Below the pieces are notes generated by a model, which saw nothing but the letters and a program-made list of their open reading frames with translations, was not told the DNA's origin and made no database searches. DNA of 32,185 nucleotides from Actinomycetota bacterium (GTDB lineage Bacteria; Actinomycetota; Acidimicrobiia; Acidimicrobiales; CADCSY01): assembly GCA_004366205.1 (NCBI GenBank), contig SIRW01000108.1:1-32185 (forward strand). Direction: 5' to 3'. Shown one piece after another: positions 15,542 through 24,119 of this stretch (position 1 is the stretch's first letter; every line of letters begins with the position of its first letter). The position numbers were made by a program, and so were the translations under genes.

Positions 15542-16794
15542 CCACCACCGTCGTGCCCGGGCTCCCCGCCTCCCGTCGGCGCGCCCCCGGGCTGATCGAC
15601 CGGGCCGTCGCGTCCGCGGCCCTCCGGGCCGCCCGCGGGGTTCGGGGCGGCACACTCGAGCTGCGGGGGGCCGTGGGCCGGCGCCGGTACGGCGCCGGCG
15701 AGCCCGTCGTCGAGGTCGAGGTGCACGACCCCCGCGCCCTGGCAGCGCTGCGCCGCGGGTCCAGGGGCCTGGGTGAGGGGTACGTCGAGGGTTGGTGGGA
15801 CTGCGACGACCTGACCGGCCTCGTCCGGCTCCTCGCCCGCAGCGTCGAGCCCCTCGGGTCGCTCCTCGATGGTGCGGGCGCCGTGGTCGGTCGGGCCGTT
15901 GAGCCCGCGCAGCGCCGCCGCCGGCGCGGCCGCCAGGTCGACGAGCGCAACGTGCGGGCCCACTACGACATCGGCAACGAGTTCTTCGAGCTCCTGCTCG
16001 ATCCGACCATGACCTACTCCTGCGCGGTCTTCGACCGGCCGGGTATGACCCTGGCCGAGGCGTCCACCGCCAAGCTCGACCGCATCTGCCGCAAGCTGGG
16101 CCTCGGACCCGCGCACCACGTGGTCGAGATCGGGACCGGCTGGGGCAGCTTCGCGCTGCACGCCGCCGGGCGGTACGGCTGCCGGGTCACGACCACCACG
16201 ATCTCCGCCCGCCAGCACGAGCACGCCTCGAAGCGGGTCGAAGCCGCCGGGCTCGCCGATCGGGTGACCGTGCTCGACGCCGACTTTCGCGACCTCGACG
16301 GCCGCTTCGACCGCCTGGTGTCCGTCGAGATGATCGAAGCACTCGATTGGCGCGACCAGGACGGCTTCTTCGAGGCCTGCGCCCGCCTGCTCGATCCCGA
16401 AGGGCTGGCGGTGATCCAGGCCATCGTCATCCGCGAGCGGAGCCTCGTGCGGTCCCGTCACCACCGGGACTTCATCAAGGAGTCGATCTTCCCGGGTGGC
16501 TACCTCCCCTCCGTCGGGTCGATCACCAGCGGCGCCGTCGGCGCCGGCCTCCACGTCGTCGACGTCGAGGACATCGGCCGGCACTACGCCGAGACGCTCC
16601 GTCGGTGGCGGGCCAACCTCGAGGCCCACGCCGAGGCGATCGGCGCCCTGGGCTTCGACGAGCGCTTCCGCCGGCTCTGGCGCCTGTACCTGGCCTACTG
16701 CGAGGCGAGCTTCCTCGAGCGGCGCATCAGCGACGTGCAGGTCGTCCTCGCCGGCGCCGCCTGGCGGGCGCCGCTCTCGCCGCTGCCTCGCTGA
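15538..16794 (+). CDS. Cyclopropane-fatty-acyl-phospholipid synthase family methyltransferase
   Basis: A 418-residue SAM-dependent methyltransferase of the Cfa family, acting on double bonds of phospholipid acyl chains. It has a basic N-terminal domain, VRAHYDIGNEFFELLLDPTMTYSCAVF leading into the fold, the SAM motif VVEIGTGWGSFA, a second motif around VTVLDADFRDL and the catalytic-side SVEMIEAL. A late IKESIFPGGYLPSV segment and the C-terminal YLAYCEASF are typical. Starts with ATG overlapping the DUF1365 stop. The product may be a cyclopropane or methylated fatty acid; with COG2907 and DUF1365 a further oxidised (e.g. furan) fatty acid is possible but unproven. Confidence 0.93.
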   Translation: MTTTVVPGLPASRRRAPGLIDRAVASAALRAARGVRGGTLELRGAVGRRRYGAGEPVVEVEVHDPRALAALRRGSRGLGEGYVEGWWDCDDLTGLVRLLARSVEPLGSLLDGAGAVVGRAVEPAQRRRRRGRQVDERNVRAHYDIGNEFFELLLDPTMTYSCAVFDRPGMTLAEASTAKLDRICRKLGLGPAHHVVEIGTGWGSFALHAAGRYGCRVTTTTISARQHEHASKRVEAAGLADRVTVLDADFRDLDGRFDRLVSVEMIEALDWRDQDGFFEACARLLDPEGLAVIQAIVIRERSLVRSRHHRDFIKESIFPGGYLPSVGSITSGAVGAGLHVVDVEDIGRHYAETLRRWRANLEAHAEAIGALGFDERFRRLWRLYLAYCEASFLERRISDVQVVLAGAAWRAPLSPLPR

Positions 16795-16803
16795 GGGTCA
16801 CGG

Positions 16804-16860
16804 GGACCGGGCCCGGCAGCGGCCCAGAGACCCCCTCAGCGCCGGGCTGCGGCCCGGTCC
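16804..16860. terminator. Hairpin between convergent cfa-like and carH-like genes
   Basis: GGACCGGGCC at 16804-16813 is perfectly complementary to GGCCCGGTCC at 16851-16860, spanning the 41-nt convergent gap and the last codons of the carH-like gene. A bidirectional terminator is possible. There is no T-run and the 37-nt loop is long, so support is weak. Confidence 0.3.
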
Positions 16861-17669
16861 TCGATCGTCGCCACGGCCGTGCGGGCGTCGTGGCCGGTCC
16901 AGCCGTCCGCCCCGAGGCCGAGGGCGTGCTCCTCGCCGTCGATGGCGGCGCCGCCGAGCAGCACCGGCGCGCCCACCCCGGCGGACCGCACGGCCCGCAC
17001 GGCTGCCGCGGCCGCCCCGGCGTGCGCCGGGATCGTGACGCCGATGGCCACCGCGACGAGCCGGGCGGTCCCGGCCGCCGTCTCGGCGAACGACTCCGCC
17101 GGCGTGTCGGCCCCCAGGTCGACCACCTCGAACCCCGCGCCCCGGAGCAGGTCCGCCAGGATCGCGGAGGGCAGCCCGTGCTCCTCACCCGGCGCGGCGC
17201 CGAGCACGACCGCGCCCCGCTTCCGACCGCGTCGGGCGAAACGGGGGCCGAGCCGGCCGATCAGGCGCTGGGCGACCGCCGCGGCCCGGTGCTCCTCGGC
17301 GACGGTGAGCTCGCCGCGCTCCCAGCCTTCGCCGATGCTGCGGAGCGCGGGCACGAGGAGCTCGAGGTGGACGTCCCGCGGTTCGACGCCGGAGGCGAGC
17401 GCGTCCTCGACGACGCGCCAGGCCCCGGCTTCGTCACCTGCGACCATGCGGTCGACCAGCCGCGCACGCGCCCGGGCCCGGCCCGTGCCCCGGGCGGTGC
17501 GGCGCGGTCCGTCCTGCATCCGGCGGAGGTCGTCGGGGTCGACGCGCCACTCGACCCCGTCGCGGGTGGCGGGGAGCCGGCCGGTCCGCACGTACCGGTA
17601 GGCGGTCATGTAGTGCACGCCCAGGCGGTCGGCCGCCTCCTGGAGGGTGATGTGGCCACCGGCCGCCAT
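16836..17669 (-). CDS. CarH/LitR-like adenosylcobalamin photoreceptor repressor
   Basis: A 277-residue regulator. Residues 6-52 form a helix-turn-helix of excisionase (HTH_17) style (ITLQEAADRLGVHYMTAYRY). Residues ~70-140 are a helical B12-binding cap with Trp116-x9-Glu126-His127, the spacing of the Wx9EH motif that holds adenosylcobalamin in CarH. The B12 Rossmann domain follows, with GEEH (Glu162, His164) as the ExH lower-ligand motif; the usual Gly after it is Pro167. CarH tetramers repress in the dark, and light breaks the Co-C bond and releases DNA. The ATG lies 8 nt from an AT-rich site matching the operator at 13494, implying autoregulation. It faces the lipid-modification operon. Function is by homology. 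Confidence 0.88.
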   Translation of the reverse strand: MAAGGHITLQEAADRLGVHYMTAYRYVRTGRLPATRDGVEWRVDPDDLRRMQDGPRRTARGTGRARARARLVDRMVAGDEAGAWRVVEDALASGVEPRDVHLELLVPALRSIGEGWERGELTVAEEHRAAAVAQRLIGRLGPRFARRGRKRGAVVLGAAPGEEHGLPSAILADLLRGAGFEVVDLGADTPAESFAETAAGTARLVAVAIGVTIPAHAGAAAAAVRAVRSAGVGAPVLLGGAAIDGEEHALGLGADGWTGHDARTAVATIEDRAAARR

Positions 17670-17677
17670 CCCCCAAC

Positions 17678-17690
17678 TTTAGCAGTAAAT
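17678..17690. promoter_or_regulatory. Second operator-like site, upstream of carH-like gene
   Basis: TTTAGCAGTAAAT matches 12 of 13 bases of the core of the palindrome at 13498-13510 (TTTAGCACTAAAT). It lies 9-21 nt before the start codon, so it should overlap the promoter; TAAAGT on the minus strand is a possible -10, which would give a near-leaderless transcript. The symmetry outside TTTA-N4-TAAA is weaker than at the first site. Autoregulation is inferred. Confidence 0.65.
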
Positions 17691-17787
17691 TTGTGCCCCC
17701 GGGGGGAGGGAAAGGCAGGTTCGGCCTGTTTACCCCAGGGCGCGCCGGGTAGGGCGCCAGGAGCCGACCCGAGGAGCGTGATACGTC

Positions 17788-19419
17788 ATGGCCCGGCTGC
17801 CCTTCGTTCGCCGAGCCCCCATCGCCGCCTTCCTGGGTGTGATGGCGCTGGTGCTGGCCGGCTGCCCGGCGCCCGACGACGAGACCGTCGAACCGCCCGA
17901 GACCGACGAGTGGGCGAGCTGTTCCAACGACGAGGACGGTTGGGAAGCCGAGTACCCCCCTGACTGGCAGGTCAACCCGGGCGACGGGGTGGCGGCGTGC
18001 AGCCTGTTCGACCCCGAGGCGATCGACCTTCCCCAGGGCCCCACCGCGATCCCCCTCGACATCGCCGTGCAGCTACGGGTCGAATCCGTGGCGCGGGAGC
18101 TCGACGACCTCCTCGAGGATCCCTTCGCCACGGAGATCGACCGCAGCGACACGACGGTCGATGGCAGCACGGCTCATCGGATCGAGCAGGAGCAGGCCGA
18201 GGACGGGATCGTCCCGGAGGGCACCCGGTCGGTCCGCTACGTCGTGGACCTGGGAGACGACCGGGCCTTCATCGCCGTGAGCTACGACATGGGCGAGCCC
18301 GCCTTCGACGAGAAGGTCGCGGTGCTCGACGAGATGATGGACCGCATCGAGTTCATGGATCCAGAACCTGTCGAAGGGGCCTGGCGGACGCTGCCCGATG
18401 CTCCCATCGAACGCATCAACCACACCGCCACCTGGACCGGCGACGGAATGATCGTGTGGGCCGGCGGTGAGGAGATCCAGGCCGACGGCGCTGCCTGGGA
18501 CCCCGACGCCGAGGAGTGGCGCGCGATTCCTGAGGCACCGATCGACGCCCGCTGGAACCACCACGCCGTGTGGACCGGCGAGGAGCTTCTGGTGTGGGGT
18601 GGCAGCGCCGGCCCCGATCACCTGGCGGAGTGCTTCGCCGACGGGGCCCGGTACGACCCGGTCACCGGCGAGTGGACCGAGATGGCTCCCGCCCCCGGCG
18701 AGGGCCGGTGTGGCTCGGTCGCCGTGTGGACCGGTGACGAGCTTCTCGTCTACGGCGGGCACGGGGCCGCCGGCCCGCCGTCGCTGGAGGACCTGCACGA
18801 TGACGTCATCGCCTACGACCCGGCCGCCGACGAGTGGCGGTCGAGCGGTCCGGCGCCCGTCGACGCTCGCCTCGGCGCCGTCGGTGCGTGGACCGGTGAC
18901 GAGCTCGTGGTCGTGGGCGGCAGCGACGGCGAGCTCGACGCCCGGGCCGACGGCGCGGCCTACGACCCCGACGCTGACGAGTGGCGCAGGATCCCGGACA
19001 TGCCGATCCCGCCTCGCAGCGGCCTCGAGGGTGCGTGGGCCGGCGACGAGCTGATCGTGTTCGCCGGCACCGAGCTCCACGACGAGGGCCAGGAGGAGCG
19101 CCTCGACGGTGCCGCCTACGACCCGGACGCCGACGAGTGGCGGACGATCGCCGACCTGCCCGGTCCGCACAGCACGCCTGCCGTCGCCTGGAGCGGCAGC
19201 CTGCTCTACGTCGTCGGTGGTGACCTGCAGGACCCCGAGCGGCACCCCGCCGTGGTCGCCTACGAACCGGACGCCGACAGCTGGGAGGTGTTGCCGAACG
19301 CCCCCGGCACCCCCCGCCAGCACCACACGGCCGTCTGGGCCGGCGGCGAGCTGATCGTCTGGGGCGGGAGCACCCACGACGGCGAAGCCGGTCCCGCCGT
19401 GGCCTGGCGCGGTGGGTGA
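17788..19419 (+). CDS. Secreted Kelch-repeat lipoprotein
   Basis: A 543-residue lipoprotein. It has a basic, hydrophobic signal ending in the lipobox LAGC with Cys26 as the lipidated residue. Residues ~30-190 form an N-terminal domain (EYPPDWQV; AFIAVSYDMGEP) of a kind seen in actinobacterial lipoproteins. From ~195 to the end are about seven Kelch-type repeats with the pattern YDPDADEW-R-IP-(A/D)-PI-x-R followed by WTGDEL(L/I)VWGG, which should close into a beta-propeller. The ligand is unknown; cell-surface binding or a structural role is likely. GAGGAG lies 11 nt before the ATG. It is transcribed away from the carH-like gene and shares the 118-nt gap with it. Confidence 0.9.
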   Translation: MARLPFVRRAPIAAFLGVMALVLAGCPAPDDETVEPPETDEWASCSNDEDGWEAEYPPDWQVNPGDGVAACSLFDPEAIDLPQGPTAIPLDIAVQLRVESVARELDDLLEDPFATEIDRSDTTVDGSTAHRIEQEQAEDGIVPEGTRSVRYVVDLGDDRAFIAVSYDMGEPAFDEKVAVLDEMMDRIEFMDPEPVEGAWRTLPDAPIERINHTATWTGDGMIVWAGGEEIQADGAAWDPDAEEWRAIPEAPIDARWNHHAVWTGEELLVWGGSAGPDHLAECFADGARYDPVTGEWTEMAPAPGEGRCGSVAVWTGDELLVYGGHGAAGPPSLEDLHDDVIAYDPAADEWRSSGPAPVDARLGAVGAWTGDELVVVGGSDGELDARADGAAYDPDADEWRRIPDMPIPPRSGLEGAWAGDELIVFAGTELHDEGQEERLDGAAYDPDADEWRTIADLPGPHSTPAVAWSGSLLYVVGGDLQDPERHPAVVAYEPDADSWEVLPNAPGTPRQHHTAVWAGGELIVWGGSTHDGEAGPAVAWRGG

Positions 19420-19668
19420 GCGTGGTCACCGTCCCGGCGTGCAGGACATCGGCCTGGCGCTGCCCGGCGTGGGCGTGGCGAGGTTCTCGGCGTGGCCCGG
19501 CGGTCACCCCGCCTTCGGCCAAGGCGTCGGCGTGAGCCAGACCCGCTCCAGCATGTGACAAAGGTCCCTGCCGCCGGTGACCCCGGTCACTGACGCGGGG
19601 GCCTCCGGCGGTGCACGATCGCGTGCGACGCGCGCGTCTGGCGCGCGCCGGCACGAGTGGGAGGACCG
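19420..19668 (+). promoter_or_regulatory. Promoter region of the ugp operon with palindrome and hairpin
   Basis: This 249-nt gap holds no gene. GTGACCCCGGTCAC (19577-19590) is a perfect 6-2-6 palindrome, and related GGTCAC units lie near 19424 and 19502, so it is a candidate operator for the transporter operon. From 19622 to 19655 a GC-only imperfect hairpin (CGTGC outer stem, CGCGCGC inner stem, 5-nt loop) ends 3 nt before the ugpC ribosome-binding site (19659-19665) and could affect translation. I find no reliable -35/-10 and no clear Pho box of the GTTCACC type. Confidence 0.4.
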
Positions 19669-20781
<1,113 letters not shown>

Positions 20782-20785
20782 CGGC

Positions 20786-21730
20786 GTGACGACGGTCGGC
20801 TCCAGCGTCCCGGGCACGGCGCCCATGGTCGGCCCCGACGAGGGCGATGTCGCCGTCGCTGTCTCCCCCCGGCGGGAGTGGCCGCTGGCGCTGCTGATGC
20901 TGGCCCCGTCGATCGCCGTGTTCGTGGTGTTCGTCTTCTACCCGCTCGGGCGCACGGTCTGGCTGGGCCTCTACGAGGTCGACCCGTTCGGCAACCGCTA
21001 CTGGGCGGGCCTCGGCCAGTACGCCGAGGTGCTGAGCTCGCCCGCGTTCCGCGGCTCGCTGTGGACCACGGTGGTCTTCACGCTGATCACGGTGCCCGCC
21101 GGCCTGGTGGCCGGACTGGCCCTCGCCGTGCTGGCCCACCGGCGGCTGCGGGGGATCGCCGTGTTCCGAACGCTGTTCGCGTCGACCGTGGCCACCTCGG
21201 TCGCCGTGGCGTCGCTCATGTGGCTCACGATGCTGAACCCCTCGACCGGCGTCGTCAACCAGGTCCTCAAGGCGCTCGGGCAGGACCCGATCAACTTCCT
21301 CGGCCACCCGTCGTGGGCCCTGCCGGCCGTCGCCCTGGCCACCGTCTGGCTGCACCTCGGGTTCACCTTCATCGTCATGAGCGCCGGGTTGCAGTCCGTC
21401 CCCGACGAGCTGCTCGAGAGCGCCCGCATCGACGGCGCGGGGCCGTGGATGCGGTTCTGGCACGTGACCGTGCCGATGCTGTCCCCCACGATCCTGTTCG
21501 CCCTCGTGGTCCTCACGATCAGCGCCTTCCAGTCCTTCGGGCAGATCGACCTGCTCACCCAGGGCGGGCCGCTCGGGCACACCAACGTCGTGGTGTACTC
21601 GGTGTTCCGAAACGTGTCGTCGAACCCGGGGGTGGCGTCCGTGCAGGCGCTGGCCCTGTTCGTGATCGTGCTCGGGCTCACGCTCGTGCAGTTCCGCTAC
21701 CTCGAGCGCCGGGTGTTCTATGGCAGCTGA
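20786..21730 (+). CDS. ugpA: ABC transporter permease, UgpA-like
   Basis: A 314-residue inner-membrane permease with about six membrane spans; the first is LALLMLAPSIAVFVVFVFYP. The EAA loop that contacts the ATPase reads ESARIDGAGPWMRFWHVTVPML. Near the end is FGQIDLLTQGGPLGHTNVVVY, a phrase common in UgpA proteins. The GTG at 20786, 4 nt after ugpC, gives a 20-30-residue cytosolic leader; ATG at 20825 is an alternative start. It overlaps ugpE by 11 nt. Forms the channel with UgpE. Confidence 0.92.
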   Translation: MTTVGSSVPGTAPMVGPDEGDVAVAVSPRREWPLALLMLAPSIAVFVVFVFYPLGRTVWLGLYEVDPFGNRYWAGLGQYAEVLSSPAFRGSLWTTVVFTLITVPAGLVAGLALAVLAHRRLRGIAVFRTLFASTVATSVAVASLMWLTMLNPSTGVVNQVLKALGQDPINFLGHPSWALPAVALATVWLHLGFTFIVMSAGLQSVPDELLESARIDGAGPWMRFWHVTVPMLSPTILFALVVLTISAFQSFGQIDLLTQGGPLGHTNVVVYSVFRNVSSNPGVASVQALALFVIVLGLTLVQFRYLERRVFYGS

Positions 21731-22589
21731 GCTCGTCGACCCCCGGGCGCTGCCGCCCCCTCCCAGCGGCGCCCACCCCGTCCGGATCGCTGGGCGCTAC
21801 GGGCTGCTGGTCGTCGCCGCCGTGGTCGTGGCGTTCCCCATCTACGTGGCCGTGGCCGTGTCGATCCAGCCCTCCGACCGCCTGCTGCGCTTCCCGGCCG
21901 TGCTGATCCCGGGCGACCTGCGACTCGACACGTTCGAGCGGGCGTTCACCCAGGCCCGGCTCGGCCGCTACCTCGTCAACAGCGCCGTGGTGTCGCTCGT
22001 GATCACCGCCGGGCAGCTCGTCACCTCGATCCTGGCGGCGTACGCCTTCGCCTACCTGCGGTTCCCCGCCAAGCGGGTGCTGTTCGTGGCGTTCATCGCC
22101 ACGCTCATGGTCCCCTCCGAGGTCACGATCGTCGCCAACTACGAGACCGTGCAGCGCCTCGGCTGGCTGGACTCCTACCAGGGGCTCACCGTGCCGTTCC
22201 TGGCGACGGCCTTCGGCACCTTCCTGCTCCGCCAGTCGTTCCTCCAGGTGCCGCGCGACCTACGCGACGCCGCCGCCCTCGACGGGTACGGCCACTGGGG
22301 GTTCCTGGCCGGTGTCGCCGTCCCCCTCGCCCGCCCGATGATCGCCGCCCTCGGCGTGTTCTCGTTCCTGCTGTCGTGGAACCAGTACCTCTGGCCCCTG
22401 CTCATCACCAACGACGACGCCTACCGGACCGTGCAGATCGGGCTGAAGGCCCTGGCCAGCACGAACATCGACCAGCTCAACGTGATCATGGCGGGCACGG
22501 TCATCGCCGCCCTGCCGATCTTCGCCCTGCTGGTGCTCTTCCAGCGCCAGCTCATCCGCGGCCTCACCTCAGGCGCGGTGAAGGGATGA
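21720..22589 (+). CDS. ugpE: ABC transporter permease, UgpE-like
   Basis: A 289-residue permease, the second half of the channel. It shows about six membrane spans; FIATLMVPSEVTIVANYETV and LLSWNQYLWPLLITNDD are characteristic of UgpE. The EAA loop is DAAALDGYGHWGFLAGVAVPL. The ATG lies inside the end of ugpA (11-nt overlap), so the two channel subunits are translationally coupled. The stop is followed after 31 nt by ugpB. Confidence 0.93.
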   Translation: MAAELVDPRALPPPPSGAHPVRIAGRYGLLVVAAVVVAFPIYVAVAVSIQPSDRLLRFPAVLIPGDLRLDTFERAFTQARLGRYLVNSAVVSLVITAGQLVTSILAAYAFAYLRFPAKRVLFVAFIATLMVPSEVTIVANYETVQRLGWLDSYQGLTVPFLATAFGTFLLRQSFLQVPRDLRDAAALDGYGHWGFLAGVAVPLARPMIAALGVFSFLLSWNQYLWPLLITNDDAYRTVQIGLKALASTNIDQLNVIMAGTVIAALPIFALLVLFQRQLIRGLTSGAVKG

Positions 22590-22620
22590 CACCCGTGACC
22601 CGACCGGACAAGGAGCGCTG

Positions 22621-24018
22621 ATGCGTCCCAACCGACCCCTCCGACCCTGGCTCGCTGTGGCCCTCGCCGCCGTGCTGGTGCTGGGCGCCTGCGGCGACGA
22701 CAGCGGAACGGCCGCGCCCGGTGACGTCGACCCCGAGCGGTGCCCCGTGGACGCCCTCGACGACGTCACCGCGCCCGTCACCGTGGAGCTCTGGCATGCC
22801 ATGACCGCCGAGAACGACACCACGCTGCAGGCGCTGGCCCGCGACTACAACGCCAGCCAGGACCGGGTGCAGGTGCGCCTCGTGTTCCAGGGCACCTACG
22901 ACGAGACGGCCGACAAGTACCTGGCGGCGCTGCGAGGTGGGCAGCTGCCGGCGATCGTGCAGCTCGAGGAGACCCGCCTGCAGATGGCGATCGACAGCGG
23001 CGGCTTCCTCCCCGCGCAGGCCTGCGTCGAGGCCGCCGGCTACGACCTGTCGGACCACCTCGAGCCGGTCCTCGACGCCTTCACCGTCGAGGACGTCCTG
23101 TGGCCGATGCCGTTCAACACGTCGACACCGATCCTCTACTACAACACCACGGCCTTCGAGCGGGCCGGCCTCGACGTCGACACCCCACCCCGCACGTTCG
23201 ACGAGATGCGGTCGTTCTCCGAGCAGATCGTCAGCTCGGGCGCGGCCCGGAGCGGCTTTTCGCTCGAGCTGTCGGCCTGGTACGTCGAGCAGTGGCTCGC
23301 CAAGGCCAACGAGACGCTCCTCGACAACGACAACGGCCGTACAGCGCGGGCCACCGAGGTGCGGCTCGACACCCCCGAGGCCCTGGCGATCTTCGAGTTC
23401 GTCGTCGACATGATCAACGACGGCCTGGCGACGAGCGTGGGCCGCAACGTGTCGGGCATCGACTCGCTGCTCGCCCTCGCCAGCGGCGACGCCGCCATGA
23501 CGATCGAGACCTCGGCGGCGCTCGGGTCGGTCTACGCGGTCCTCGACGAAGGCCAGTTCCCCGACGTGGGCGTCGGCGTGGGGCCCATGCCAGGGCCCGA
23601 CGAGGGCGGGGTCCTCGTGGGTGGCGCCGCGCTGTACCTCGTCGAACGGGGTGCGTCATCCGAGCAGAAGGCGGCGGCGTGGGACTTCGTGCGCTGGCTC
23701 AACGAGCCCGAGCAGCAGGCCCGGTGGCACGCGGGAACGGGCTACATCCCGATCCGCAAGTCCTCGGTCGACCTGCCCGCCGTCGCCGACCTGTGGGCCG
23801 AGCGCCCGGGGTTCCGCGTCTCCTACGACCAGCTCGTCGGGTCGACCGCCGACTTCGGCGGGCCGGTGGTGGGCCCCTACCGCGACGTGCGGGAGGCGAT
23901 CGTGACGGCCATGGAGCGCATGGTGCTCCAGGGCGTCGCACCTGCTGACGCCTTGGCCACCGCCAAGCAGGAGGCGGACGCCGCCATCCGGTCCTACAAC
24001 GCCCGCGTCCGCGAGTGA
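22621..24018 (+). CDS. ugpB: ABC transporter substrate-binding lipoprotein, UgpB-like
   Basis: A 465-residue extracellular binding protein with a signal peptide ending in lipobox LGAC (lipidated Cys24). VTVELWHAMTAEN at the start of the mature domain, and LWPMPFNTSTPILYYNTTAFERAG closely resemble UgpB (E. coli has LPFNSSTPVLYYN). The later VLVGGAALYLVER and WHAGTGYIPIR segments also fit the family. UgpB of enterobacteria binds glycerol-3-phosphate, and mycobacterial UgpB prefers glycerophosphocholine, so either is possible. AAGGAG lies 6-7 nt before the ATG. Last gene of the operon; no UgpQ phosphodiesterase gene follows. Confidence 0.92.
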   Translation: MRPNRPLRPWLAVALAAVLVLGACGDDSGTAAPGDVDPERCPVDALDDVTAPVTVELWHAMTAENDTTLQALARDYNASQDRVQVRLVFQGTYDETADKYLAALRGGQLPAIVQLEETRLQMAIDSGGFLPAQACVEAAGYDLSDHLEPVLDAFTVEDVLWPMPFNTSTPILYYNTTAFERAGLDVDTPPRTFDEMRSFSEQIVSSGAARSGFSLELSAWYVEQWLAKANETLLDNDNGRTARATEVRLDTPEALAIFEFVVDMINDGLATSVGRNVSGIDSLLALASGDAAMTIETSAALGSVYAVLDEGQFPDVGVGVGPMPGPDEGGVLVGGAALYLVERGASSEQKAAAWDFVRWLNEPEQQARWHAGTGYIPIRKSSVDLPAVADLWAERPGFRVSYDQLVGSTADFGGPVVGPYRDVREAIVTAMERMVLQGVAPADALATAKQEADAAIRSYNARVRE

Positions 24019-24025
24019 ACGGCGA

Positions 24026-24110
24026 GCGATTCCTCTCGAGAGGTTTTTCGAGAGCCACGGTTGCGGAATCCGCTACGAACCCTCTCGAGAAACCCGATGA
24101 GAGGAATCGC
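24026..24110. terminator. 85-bp imperfect palindrome between convergent operons
   Basis: Centred on A24068 (GCGGAATCCGC). The 42-nt arms match at 31 positions, including a perfect outer 12 bp (GCGATTCCTCTC with GAGAGGAATCGC). CCTCTCGAGAGG followed by TTTTT at 24032-24048 is a smaller terminator-like unit inside the left arm. It starts 8 nt after the ugpB stop and ends 9 nt before the end of the cobalamin operon, so a bidirectional terminator is the simplest reading; a mobile palindromic element is an alternative. Confidence 0.65.
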
Positions 24111-24119
24111 GCGCCCGCT

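Noticed and set aside
16836-17669. Phage excisionase or methionine-synthase fragment
   Set aside because: The excisionase-like HTH is followed by a full B12 cap and B12 Rossmann domain with Wx9EH and ExH motifs, which fits a CarH/LitR-type regulator.
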